Source: Deltaproteobacteria bacterium (GTDB lineage: Bacteria; Myxococcota_A; Polyangia; DRWM01; JAAZOP01). From it: a stretch of 38,706 bases of DNA. This document shows positions 1 to 6,726 of this stretch, piece by piece. The position numbers and the translations under genes are program-made. The notes under the pieces were generated by a model. That model had not been told where the DNA came from. It saw nothing but the letters and a program-made list of their open reading frames with translations, and ran no database searches. Location: contig JAFGHH010000046.1 in assembly GCA_016930215.1 (NCBI GenBank), positions 1-38,706 on the forward strand. The letters are read 5' to 3'. Each line of letters starts with the position of its first letter. Position 1 is the first letter of the stretch.

Positions 1-189
1 CATCATGAAGGGTGGATCACCACCAACCTCGCCTTCGCCGAATGGCACACCGTCTTTCCCAACGCCGCGTGCGCCACGGCGCTTGTCGACCGCCTGACGC
101 ACCACGCGGAGATCCTCGCCATCGAAGGCGAGAGCTACCGCAAGCGCGAGGCCGAGCAGACCCGGAAGGAGCGCCGTCATGGCAAGTGA
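1..189 (+). CDS. istB: IS21-type helper ATPase IstB, C-terminal end (partial)
   Basis: The window opens inside this gene, in frame from base 1, and 62 residues remain before a TGA. What is visible is the typical IstB tail: a TTNLAFAEWHTVF block followed by ALVDRLTHHAEI and a short basic end (ESYRKREAE). In the family, IstB is the AAA+ (DnaA/DnaC-like) helper ATPase that works with the IstA transposase of IS21 elements. The Walker motifs would lie upstream, outside the window. The last 11 bases overlap the start of the following ATPase gene, so the two are probably translated together. Whether istA is present upstream cannot be seen. The family call rests on the C-terminal motifs only. Confidence 0.72.
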   Translation, partial: HHEGWITTNLAFAEWHTVFPNAACATALVDRLTHHAEILAIEGESYRKREAEQTRKERRHGK

Positions 190-1213
190 GCCGCTGCCGG
201 TGCTCCCCGTCGCCGCCGTGCCGGCCGAAGACCACCGGCCGGCCTGGCTGGTCGAGGAACTGTGGACCGCCGAGGCGGTCGGCATCGTCGGCGGCGCGCC
301 GAAGTGCTGTAAGACCTGGCTCGCGCTCGACTTGGCGGTCGCGGTCGGCTCGGGCACGCCCGCGCTCGGTCGCTTCGCCGTGCCCGCCGCCGGCGCGGTC
401 CTGCTCTACGGCGCCGAGGACGCGCCGGCCCAACTCCGCCAGCGTCTTGCCGGCATCGCGCTCGCGCGCGGCCTGCAGCTCGACCAGCTCGACCTCCGCC
501 TGATCGTCGTGCCGTCGCTGCGTCTGGACACCGATCGCGATCGCGAGCGCCTCCGCCTCACGCTGGCCGAGCATCGGCCGCGGCTCCTGGTCCTCGACCC
601 GCTGGTACGTCTGCATCGTCTGGACGAGAACTCCGCCGGCGAGATCTCCGCGCTGCTCGGCGAGCTGCGGGCGATCCAGCGCGAGCACCACCTCGCCATC
701 GTCCTGGTCCACCACCTGCGCAAGAACGCCGCCGCACGCGGCCAGGACGGCCAGTCGCTGCGCGGCTCGGGCGACCTGCACGCCTGGGGCGACAGCAACC
801 TCTACCTGCGGCAGCGCGACCGCAACCTCCTCCTCACCGTCGAGCACCGCTCCGCGCCCGCGCCCGCGCCGCGGACCCTGGAACTGGCCGACGAACCGGC
901 GCCGCACCTGCGCGTCGTCGACGAACCGCCGACGGTCCCGGTGGCCGACCTGGCGAACAAGCTCCTCGACGAACTCGGCGCGGCGGACGCGCCGCTGGAC
1001 CGCGACACCCTGCGGGAGCGGCTGCGCGTCCGCAACGCGGCCATCGGCGAGGCTCTGGTCCGGCTGCGTGCCGCCGGCCGCGTCGAACGCTGTGCCGGCG
1101 GCTTCCGCCTGCGCGACCCGGACCAGCTTCGGATTCCCGTACCCGCCCCTATACAGGAAGGGGAACGGAATCCTCCCACCCACGAACGGCGCCTCGCCCC
1201 CGCCGGAGGATAG
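179..1213 (+). CDS. RepA-like AAA ATPase (RecA/DnaB fold)
   Basis: A 344-residue protein. Near residue 40 is a Walker A variant, GGAPKCCKTWLALDLA, with two cysteines where the usual loop has Gly or Ser. A Walker B strand (RLLVLDPLVRL, about residue 140) is followed by a LVHHLRK strand (about 180). This is the layout of RepA-like ATPases of the RecA/DnaB superfamily, known from plasmid replication and mobile elements. The C-terminal 100 residues look like a winged helix (TLRERLRVRNAAIGEALVRLRAAGRVER). The start ATG lies inside the end of istB (11-base overlap), which implies coupled translation and a shared transcript. The substrate is unknown: it could be a helicase or loader for a transposon, or an accessory gene picked up by an IS. 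Family call fairly sure, role inferred. Confidence 0.75.
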   Translation: MASEPLPVLPVAAVPAEDHRPAWLVEELWTAEAVGIVGGAPKCCKTWLALDLAVAVGSGTPALGRFAVPAAGAVLLYGAEDAPAQLRQRLAGIALARGLQLDQLDLRLIVVPSLRLDTDRDRERLRLTLAEHRPRLLVLDPLVRLHRLDENSAGEISALLGELRAIQREHHLAIVLVHHLRKNAAARGQDGQSLRGSGDLHAWGDSNLYLRQRDRNLLLTVEHRSAPAPAPRTLELADEPAPHLRVVDEPPTVPVADLANKLLDELGAADAPLDRDTLRERLRVRNAAIGEALVRLRAAGRVERCAGGFRLRDPDQLRIPVPAPIQEGERNPPTHERRLAPAGG

Positions 1214-1256
1214 GGCAACGGTGGCGACCGACCCGAGCGCCGGCGGGGGACTCGCG

Positions 1257-1320
1257 CAGCAGGGAGGCGGGGCCTGGACTCACACCCGGGCCCCGCCCCT
1301 GCTCCTTTGCCTCCCTGCTG
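1257..1320. repeat. Nested perfect inverted repeat after the mobile-element ATPase
   Basis: Outer arms CAGCAGGGAGGC (1257-1268) and GCCTCCCTGCTG (1309-1320) are perfect 12-base complements. An inner pair GGCGGGGCC (1266-1274) and GGCCCCGCC (1289-1297) is also perfect and shares three bases with the outer left arm. The RNA could fold as a long two-part hairpin. No U tract follows, so a classic intrinsic terminator is not shown. It lies 44 bases after the ATPase stop. It may end that transcript, or be a folded end of a mobile element. Confidence 0.6.
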
Positions 1321-2503
1321 GCGGGAGCCCTATGCGCTAAACGCTCCGGTCACGCCGCTACCGACGCCCGCCACGGCCTCATGCGCAACTTCCCGCGATC
1401 CCTCGTGCGCGGCAACACTCACGGGGCTGTCGAACACGCACACCCGCGTCGGCCGGACCGTGTACTGGTTCTACCGGCAGAACGAGCCTGGTGCCTCGGA
1501 TATCGGCCGCCTCCTGCGGGTCAACGACTCCGGACCGCTCAACCCGGGGGCCCAGGTGTCCTTCGACTACCACCCGGACGGCACCGTCGCCACGGAGACC
1601 CGCCACCAACTCGGTCGCGACTACGTCGTGGCCTACGAGTACGCCGGGCTGGGCGACGTCTCCGAGGTCGCCTACCCGTCCGGCCTGGTGGTGCGATTCG
1701 AGCGCGACCCGGCGGCCCCGAACCGGCTGCTGCGGATCGTGGCCGAGGACGGCGGGGACTTCGTCCTGGCCCAGCCGATCCGCTACACGACCGCCGGGCG
1801 GCTCGCGGGGTTCGTCGCGGGGAACGGGGTCGAGTACGGCCTCGACCGCACCCCGGCGGTCCACGGCGCCTTCATCGAGCGCGTCTGGGCCGCCACGAGC
1901 GCCTGGGTCTCGCCGCCCGACCTCCTGGACCTGAGCTACACGCCGGACCCGCTCGGGCGGATCGACTTCGTCGCCGACGGCGTGGAGCCCGACCGCTCGG
2001 TCGACTACGGCTATGATCCCCGCGGCAGGTTGACGACCGCCGTCTCCGACGCCTGGAGCCTCTCCTGGACCTACGACGTCGCCGGAAACCGTCTCAGCGA
2101 GACGCGCGACGGCGTGGTTGCCGCCTACAACCTCGCGCCCGGGACCAACCGCCTGGCCGGCGTGACGGATGCGGCGACCGGCGGGACGGTGCACTTCCTG
2201 GAACACGACGAGTTCGGGAGCGCGACGCGGCTCGATGGGCTGTGCTTCGAGCTGGACGCGGCGGACCGAGCAATCTACACGATGTCGTCCCCGTACAGCC
2301 GATCCACGAAGGTCCGCCAGGGCAGGATCTCGATGTCGCCGACCCTGCGCGGCTCGCGCTCCTGGCACACGAGCACCTTCCGCCGCACCTTGTGCTCTTC
2401 CCCCAGCGCGTGCAGGCCGCGCAGGTCCCCCTCGTGCACACGCGCGCCGCTCTTGACCTCGATCGCCGCCCGCATGTCGTCCAGCACGAAGTCCACTTCG
2501 TAG
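1307..2503 (+). pseudogene. RHS/YD-repeat protein fragment
   Basis: An open frame whose middle part (about 1420-2272) reads as RHS/YD-repeat sequence: recurring units such as SVDYGYDPRGRLTTAVSDAW followed by LSWTYDVAGNRLSETRDG and YNLAPGTNRL. RHS proteins are normally well over 1000 residues with a shell domain and a C-terminal toxin or core motif, and none of that is present. There is no export signal and no good ribosome site, and the only possible starts fall in or just after the inverted repeat. After about 2272 the repeat pattern stops and the frame runs for 76 codons across the 3' end of the convergent ATPase gene. I read it as a relic cut off at both ends. The exact edges are uncertain. 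Confidence 0.6.
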
Positions 2504-3417
2504 CCGCTGGCCGTGCGCCAGAAGCGGATCTCGAGGTCGGGACGCCGGTAGCGGCGGTAGTTCGCCAGCTCCAGCAGGATGTAGTGTTCGAAACTCTTGC
2601 CGAACTCCGCCCCGCCCGGGAGCGGCTTGCGACGCGCCAGGTAGTTCGCCACGCCCACGTCGAAGAAGTAGAACTTCTCCGTCCGGATCGTCCGCCGGCT
2701 CTTCGCCCGCGTCCACGGCGGCAGGCGGAAGCCGAGCAGCGTGTCTTCCAGAATCTCGTAGTAGCCGCGGACCACTTTCGCGCTGACGCCCGCCTCGCGC
2801 CCGACGTTCGTGAAGTTGAGCAGCTCCGCGTTGCCGATCGCCGCGACCCGCAGGAACTCGGCGAACGCGGGAATGTTGCGCAGTGCCGCCTCGGCAGCGA
2901 TCTCCTCGCGCAGGTAGTCGGCCACGTACCCCCGCAGGTCGTCCTCGGGCGACTCCGAGAGGAAGTGCGGCGCCAGGAGGCCCGCGGTCATCACCCGCTC
3001 CAAGTCGAACCCCGTCGTCTCCAGGCACGACAGCGGTCCGAGTTCGTGCCGCACGGCCCTTCCGGCGAGCAGGTTGGCGTGACCCCGCCGCAGCTTCCGG
3101 GCGCTCGAGCCTGTCAGCAGGAAGGAGCCCCGGCGATTCTCGATCAACCAGTGGACCTCGTCGAGCAGCGCGGGCACCCGCTGGACCTCGTCGATCACGG
3201 TGAGCCTGCCGTCCCAGCGCTCCCGCAGCAGCGCGGGGCGGGTCGCGTATTCGGCGAAGACGTCGGTCTGGAGCAGGTCGATCAGCCGCGCCCGACGTCC
3301 GGGCAGGAAGTGCTCGCGGATCCAGAACGACTTGCCGACCCGCCGCGGGCCCCAGAGAAAGGCCGAGCGTCCGGGCTTCAGGTCGAGGGCGAGCAGGCGT
3401 TTAACGATCTTTCCCAT
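2275..3417 (-). CDS. AAA_14 / DUF4143 family ATPase
   Basis: A 380-residue protein with the standard layout of this family. It has an N-terminal Walker A GPRRVGKS (about residue 23), Walker B LTVIDEVQRVP (about 75), a sensor-type LLTGSSARKLRR (about 103), a helical middle, and a C-terminal DUF4143 part. That part carries an ExDxxK-like strand set (YEVDFVLDD followed by AAIEVKSG) recalling the PD-(D/E)XK nuclease fold. Members are common in accessory regions; their function is largely undefined, though some are tied to defence or toxin-like roles. It is complete, with an ATG start and an AT-rich promoter-like stretch just upstream. Its stop lies next to the decayed RHS frame, so the pair are convergent. 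Family call strong, role unknown. Confidence 0.85.
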   Translation of the reverse strand: MGKIVKRLLALDLKPGRSAFLWGPRRVGKSFWIREHFLPGRRARLIDLLQTDVFAEYATRPALLRERWDGRLTVIDEVQRVPALLDEVHWLIENRRGSFLLTGSSARKLRRGHANLLAGRAVRHELGPLSCLETTGFDLERVMTAGLLAPHFLSESPEDDLRGYVADYLREEIAAEAALRNIPAFAEFLRVAAIGNAELLNFTNVGREAGVSAKVVRGYYEILEDTLLGFRLPPWTRAKSRRTIRTEKFYFFDVGVANYLARRKPLPGGAEFGKSFEHYILLELANYRRYRRPDLEIRFWRTASGYEVDFVLDDMRAAIEVKSGARVHEGDLRGLHALGEEHKVRRKVLVCQEREPRRVGDIEILPWRTFVDRLYGDDIV

Positions 3418-3427
3418 GTGGGCAGTT

Positions 3428-3437
3428 TATCATGATA
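3428..3437. promoter_or_regulatory. AT-rich palindrome upstream of the DUF4143 ATPase
   Basis: TATCATGATA is a perfect 10-base palindrome 11 bases before the ATPase start on the minus strand, in a patch much richer in A and T than its surroundings. It overlaps where a -10 box (TATCAT or TGATAA) would lie, and no convincing -35 box is at the right spacing. It could be the core promoter, an operator, or both. Confidence 0.35.
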
Positions 3438-3619
3438 TGCGGCCCTGCCAAGTCCGTTGATCCCTTGTGGCTCCCGAAATCCCAGCACGCCCTGCAACCA
3501 CAGCACGTCCCGCGCAGGCCGTCCGCTTCCTGCTTCGGCCGGTCGAGCCTCGCCGAGGCCGGCGTCGAGGACGCCCTGGACGCGTAGCAGGTCGAAGGGA
3601 GTCGAGGATTCGAGCGTAG

Positions 3620-3665
3620 GGGAGGGCGAACCCCGTGCCGCCGAAGGCACGGGGCGAGTCCTCCC
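3620..3665 (-). terminator. Hairpin downstream of coaE
   Basis: A perfect 9-base stem CCCCGTGCC / GGCACGGGG (3631-3639 and 3646-3654) has a 6-base loop. It sits inside an outer 6-base stem GGGAGG / CCTCCC (3620-3625 and 3660-3665), separated by small internal loops. It lies 56 bases after the coaE stop on that strand. No U tract follows, so termination would be Rho-assisted, or the hairpin may only protect the 3' end. Confidence 0.4.
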
Positions 3666-3720
3666 GCTCCCGGAACATCGAAGTCGCCCGTCGAGAACGG
3701 CGCGCTTGACTACCCTGCCG

Positions 3721-4407
3721 TCATCTCGCGCCGTCCTGTGACGGCGCAAAAGACAGCTCTCCGGCCAGCACCTCGACCCGCCGCTCCAGCTCCGCGAGCG
3801 TGCCGTCGTTCACCACCACCCACCGGGCGCGGCGGCGACGCTCGGCATCGTCGAGCTGCACGGCGACGCGCGCGCGCACCGCCTCGGCAGCCACACCGTC
3901 GCGCGCCACCACCCGGCGCACCCGCGTCTCGATGTCGGCCAGCACCGCGACCACCCCGTCGAGCCACGCCTCGCGGCCGGTCTCGAAGACCAGCGCCGCC
4001 TCGTAGACGCACAACGCATGACCCTCCGCAGCACGCGCCGCGAGCCACTCGGCCGCCGCGGCGTCCACCCGCGGATGCAGCAGCCGCTCGAGGCGCCCGC
4101 GGGCCGTCGGGTCGGCGAAGACGCGCCGGGCCATCGCGGCGCGGTCGAGCGTTCCGTCCGGGAGCAGCGTGTCCGGTCCGAACTCCGCGACGACGGCGGC
4201 CAGCCCCGGCGACCCGGGCGCCGTCGCCTCGCGGGCCGCCTGGTCGGCGTCGAACACGGGGATGCCGCGGGCGCGGAGCAGGGCAGCGACGGCCGACTTG
4301 CCGCTGCCGATGCCGCCGGTCAGCCCCACCAGCCGCACGCCGGGCGGTCGCGGCACGGGGGCCGGCGCGCCGGGTTCCGGTCGGGCGGGGGAGGGGAGGG
4401 CGGGCAC
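3721..4407 (-). CDS. coaE: Dephospho-CoA kinase
   Basis: Catalyses the last step of coenzyme A synthesis, ATP-dependent phosphorylation of dephospho-CoA at the 3' hydroxyl, in the cytoplasm. Visible marks are the P-loop GLTGGIGSGKS, followed by the family signature VFDADQAARE, then the ARxRLERLLHPRV helix and the late lid/C-terminal part ending in a basic DAERRRRARWVVVNDG stretch. The chosen GTG start (228 residues) has a CGGAG ribosome site and lies 20 bases behind the fusion gene. A later GTG at 4338 would give 205 residues, the usual length, but has no ribosome site. The extra N-terminal residues are Pro/Ala-rich. It is probably co-transcribed with the upstream fusion gene. Confidence 0.9.
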   Translation of the reverse strand: MPALPSPARPEPGAPAPVPRPPGVRLVGLTGGIGSGKSAVAALLRARGIPVFDADQAAREATAPGSPGLAAVVAEFGPDTLLPDGTLDRAAMARRVFADPTARGRLERLLHPRVDAAAAEWLAARAAEGHALCVYEAALVFETGREAWLDGVVAVLADIETRVRRVVARDGVAAEAVRARVAVQLDDAERRRRARWVVVNDGTLAELERRVEVLAGELSFAPSQDGAR

Positions 4408-4427
4408 GGCCGACTCCGTCCGCGCGG

Positions 4428-6431
4428 TCAGCCGCGCGAGTTCGGCTCGGGGTCGGTCCAGCGGTCGTAGCAGACGGTCTGGGCGAGCGGATGCCGCTGC
4501 CGCGGCCGCTCGTCCTTCGCCCGCGTTGCGGCGTCGAGGTGCGCCGGGTCGCCGGGGAAACCGATCGCCACGAGCGCGGCGATGCGCCACGGGTCGGGGA
4601 CGCCCAGCGCCTGCCGCGCCGCCGGCTCGTCGAACCCCGCCATCGGATGCCCGACCAGCCCCTCCGCCACCGCGGCCAGCAGCAGGTTCTCCGTGGCCAG
4701 GCCGCAGTCGAACGGGGCGTAGTTGATCCCGTGGACCGTCGCGGCGATCTCGGGGTTCATCAGCACCGCGCAGAGGAGCGGCGCCGACCGCGCCCACTCG
4801 TTCCCCTCCATCAGCGTCGCGTCCAGCGCCGTGCGCTCGGGCGAGTGCCGCGTGACGACCAGTCGCCACGGCTGGCGGTTCGCGCACGACGGCGCCCAGC
4901 GGAACGAGTGGATCAGCCGTTCGAGCACGGCGTCCGAGACGTGCAGCTCGGCGAAGGCGCGGGTCGAACGGCGCTTCTCGAGCAGCGGGTGGGAGCACGG
5001 TCCGAGCGTCCGCAGCTCGGGCGGCAGCTCGCGCGGATGGTCGTCGCGCAGCAGCTTGCCGCCCCGGGGGCGCAGCGACGCCGTCAGGTGCCGGCGGTCG
5101 CCCTCGTCCAGGATCTCGAGCGCTGCGATGCGGTGACGGTTGGCGAACACCTCGAGCGTCGCCTCGATCACGTAGTCGACGTGGCTGCGGGTGTAGGTGC
5201 GGCGCGGGAACGAGAACCGCACCAGGTCGTGGGGCACCGGGAGCGGCTCGCCGCGCGAGTCGGTCTTCCCGCCCAGCCGCAGCGTGCCCACCTCGGCGGC
5301 GCGGATGCCGGCGACGAGGTACAAGGCGCAGGTCAATGCCTGCGCCGGGAGGTCCTCGGGCTCCAGATGCGGCAGGAACGCCCGCGCATCGATCTGCACC
5401 GCGTGGCCGCCCGGGGGCTGGATGATCGGCACGCCCTCGCGGGCCAGGCTGCGCGCGAGGTGCTCCACGGTCTCGAGGCGGTGCGCGAGGTGGTTGGTGT
5501 CGAGCGCCTCCTGGAGGCCGATCGCCATCCCCTCGAGGTCGCGGGCGGCCAGGCCGCCATGGGTCGCCAGCCCCTCGCCGCGCAGCAGCGAGCGGCGGAT
5601 CTTCACCGACAGCTCCTGCTCGTTGAACGCCAGCAGCCCGCCCGTGTTGACGATGCCGTCCTTGCGCGCCGACAGCATCACGCCGTCGGCCAGCCGGAAC
5701 ATCTCGCGGGCGATGTCCTCCAGCGGCCGGCCGCGCCAGCGGTCCTCGCGGCGGTGGATGAAGTAGGCGTTCTCCGCGAAGTAGGCGCAGTCGAGGAACA
5801 GCCGGATGCCGTGCCGCGCCGTCAGGTCCCGCACCGCCTTGAGGTTCTCCATCGACACCGGCTGCCCGCCCCCGGCGGGGCTGGAGACGGCCAGGAACAC
5901 CACCGGGATCGCCTTGGCGCCCACCTTCTCGATCAGCTGCCGCAGGCGGTCGACGTCGATGTTGCCCTTGAACGGGTGGAACGAGTCGTTGCGGCCGGCC
6001 TCGAGGATCGGCAGCTCGACCGGGTCGCCCCCGGCGCTGCGCACGGCGGCACGGGTCGTGTCGAGGTGCGTGTTGGCCGGGATGGTGGAGCCCTGCTGGA
6101 CCAGCGCGGTGCACAACAGCCGCTTGGCGGCGCGGCCCTGGTAGGTCGGGACCACGTGGCGGTAGCCGAACAGGGCCCGCGCCGCGTCCTCGAGGCGGAA
6201 CAGGCTCTCGCTGCCGGCGTACGCCTCGTCGGCCGTCATCATCGCCGCCCATTGCGCGGAGGACATGGCGCCGGTGCCCGAGTCGGTGATCAGGTCGACG
6301 ACGACGTCCCGGGCCGGGATGCGCAACAGGTTGTAGTGCCCGGCCTCGAGCGCCGCCAGGCGCTCCTCGTAGGACGTCGGCCGGATCGGCCGGACGGTCC
6401 AGATCCGGAACGGCTCGATGATCGTCCGCAT
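4428..6431 (-). CDS. Tryptophanase/tyrosine phenol-lyase-like enzyme fused to a nitroreductase domain
   Basis: 667 residues. Residues 1 to about 470 are a PLP beta-eliminating lyase: DLITDSGTGAMS (46-57), DEAY with Tyr71, PTYQGR with Gln98-Arg100, D214, SARKD with PLP Lys257, and FPRRTYT with the carboxylate-binding Arg (405). Residues from about 475 are an FMN nitroreductase: RRSTRAF, APSCANRQPW, then FDCGLATENLLLAAVAEGL. Numbering matches Citrobacter tyrosine phenol-lyase, so substitutions can be read directly. Asn185 is Pro and Arg217 is Tyr (both bind PLP O3' in the family), Phe123 is Leu, Thr124 is Asp, and Arg381 is Val, the last as in tryptophanases. It is a cytosolic protein with no signal peptide. 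The ATG start is preceded by GAGGTGG. Single-domain versions of each half are well known; I do not know this fusion. Substrate and reaction are open. Confidence 0.88.
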   Translation of the reverse strand: MRTIIEPFRIWTVRPIRPTSYEERLAALEAGHYNLLRIPARDVVVDLITDSGTGAMSSAQWAAMMTADEAYAGSESLFRLEDAARALFGYRHVVPTYQGRAAKRLLCTALVQQGSTIPANTHLDTTRAAVRSAGGDPVELPILEAGRNDSFHPFKGNIDVDRLRQLIEKVGAKAIPVVFLAVSSPAGGGQPVSMENLKAVRDLTARHGIRLFLDCAYFAENAYFIHRREDRWRGRPLEDIAREMFRLADGVMLSARKDGIVNTGGLLAFNEQELSVKIRRSLLRGEGLATHGGLAARDLEGMAIGLQEALDTNHLAHRLETVEHLARSLAREGVPIIQPPGGHAVQIDARAFLPHLEPEDLPAQALTCALYLVAGIRAAEVGTLRLGGKTDSRGEPLPVPHDLVRFSFPRRTYTRSHVDYVIEATLEVFANRHRIAALEILDEGDRRHLTASLRPRGGKLLRDDHPRELPPELRTLGPCSHPLLEKRRSTRAFAELHVSDAVLERLIHSFRWAPSCANRQPWRLVVTRHSPERTALDATLMEGNEWARSAPLLCAVLMNPEIAATVHGINYAPFDCGLATENLLLAAVAEGLVGHPMAGFDEPAARQALGVPDPWRIAALVAIGFPGDPAHLDAATRAKDERPRQRHPLAQTVCYDRWTDPEPNSRG

Positions 6432-6457
6432 CACCGCCACCTCGCTTCCGCCGCGCG

Positions 6458-6486
6458 AGGCTAGCCGAAACCGCGAGAACCGTCCA
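6458..6486 (-). promoter_or_regulatory. Promoter for the fusion gene and coaE
   Basis: Reading the minus strand, TGGACG (-35) and TAGCCT (-10) are separated by 17 bases. The -10 box ends 26 bases before the ATG. The pattern TGGAC-N17-TAGnnT recurs elsewhere in the window, which supports it. Confidence 0.45.
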
Positions 6487-6489
6487 CCC

Positions 6490-6511
6490 GCGTCCGGTCC
6501 GCGTCCGGTCC
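6490..6511. repeat. Tandem 11-base direct repeat
   Basis: GCGTCCGGTCC occurs twice in direct succession in the divergent intergenic region, immediately upstream of the fusion-gene promoter. It could be a regulator site in tandem, or slippage in GC-rich DNA. Confidence 0.3.
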
Positions 6512-6628
6512 GCCGCCCGCGCCGCGGCATTCCCGAGCCGGACGGCGGGACCGGCGACACCCCCCGGTCGGCGGGACGCTCCTGCGACCGCACCCCCGAC
6601 CCCCGCGCCGGCCTCGTCCTTTCTTGCG

Positions 6629-6658
6629 TTGGCGCGGCGGGTGCGCGTACGTTAGGCT
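6629..6658 (+). promoter_or_regulatory. Promoter for the patatin gene
   Basis: TTGGCG and TAGGCT are 18 bases apart, giving a leader of about 60 bases before the GTG at 6727. It is divergent from the promoter of the fusion gene. Confidence 0.4.
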
Positions 6659-6726
6659 GCCGAAGGGGGACGTGCGGCCGGCGGACCAGTCGGGAGCCGG
6701 CCGCGGGGCGAGGACGGGAGGCCGAG

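Larger units (their letters stand above)
3418..3720. other. Gene-free stretch between the ATPase and coaE
   Basis: About 300 bases with no credible gene. Short open frames on both strands look like GC-rich noise (Arg/Pro/Ser-rich, no motif). Two structures are visible: a 10-base palindrome next to the ATPase start and an imperfect hairpin at 3620-3665. The DNA between them may be decayed sequence of the same accessory region, but I recognise nothing in it. Confidence 0.5.

Noticed and set aside
4428-6431. Reading the fusion protein as a tyrosine phenol-lyase with an iodotyrosine-deiodinase partner.
   Set aside because: Arg381 is Val, as in tryptophanases, and the flavin domain has the ordinary nitroreductase loop (PSCANRQPW), so a tyrosine-specific role is not supported.
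3738-6464. A long plus-strand frame opposite coaE and the fusion gene.
   Set aside because: Low-complexity Arg/Pro/Ala sequence with no motif, while the minus-strand genes show intact active sites.
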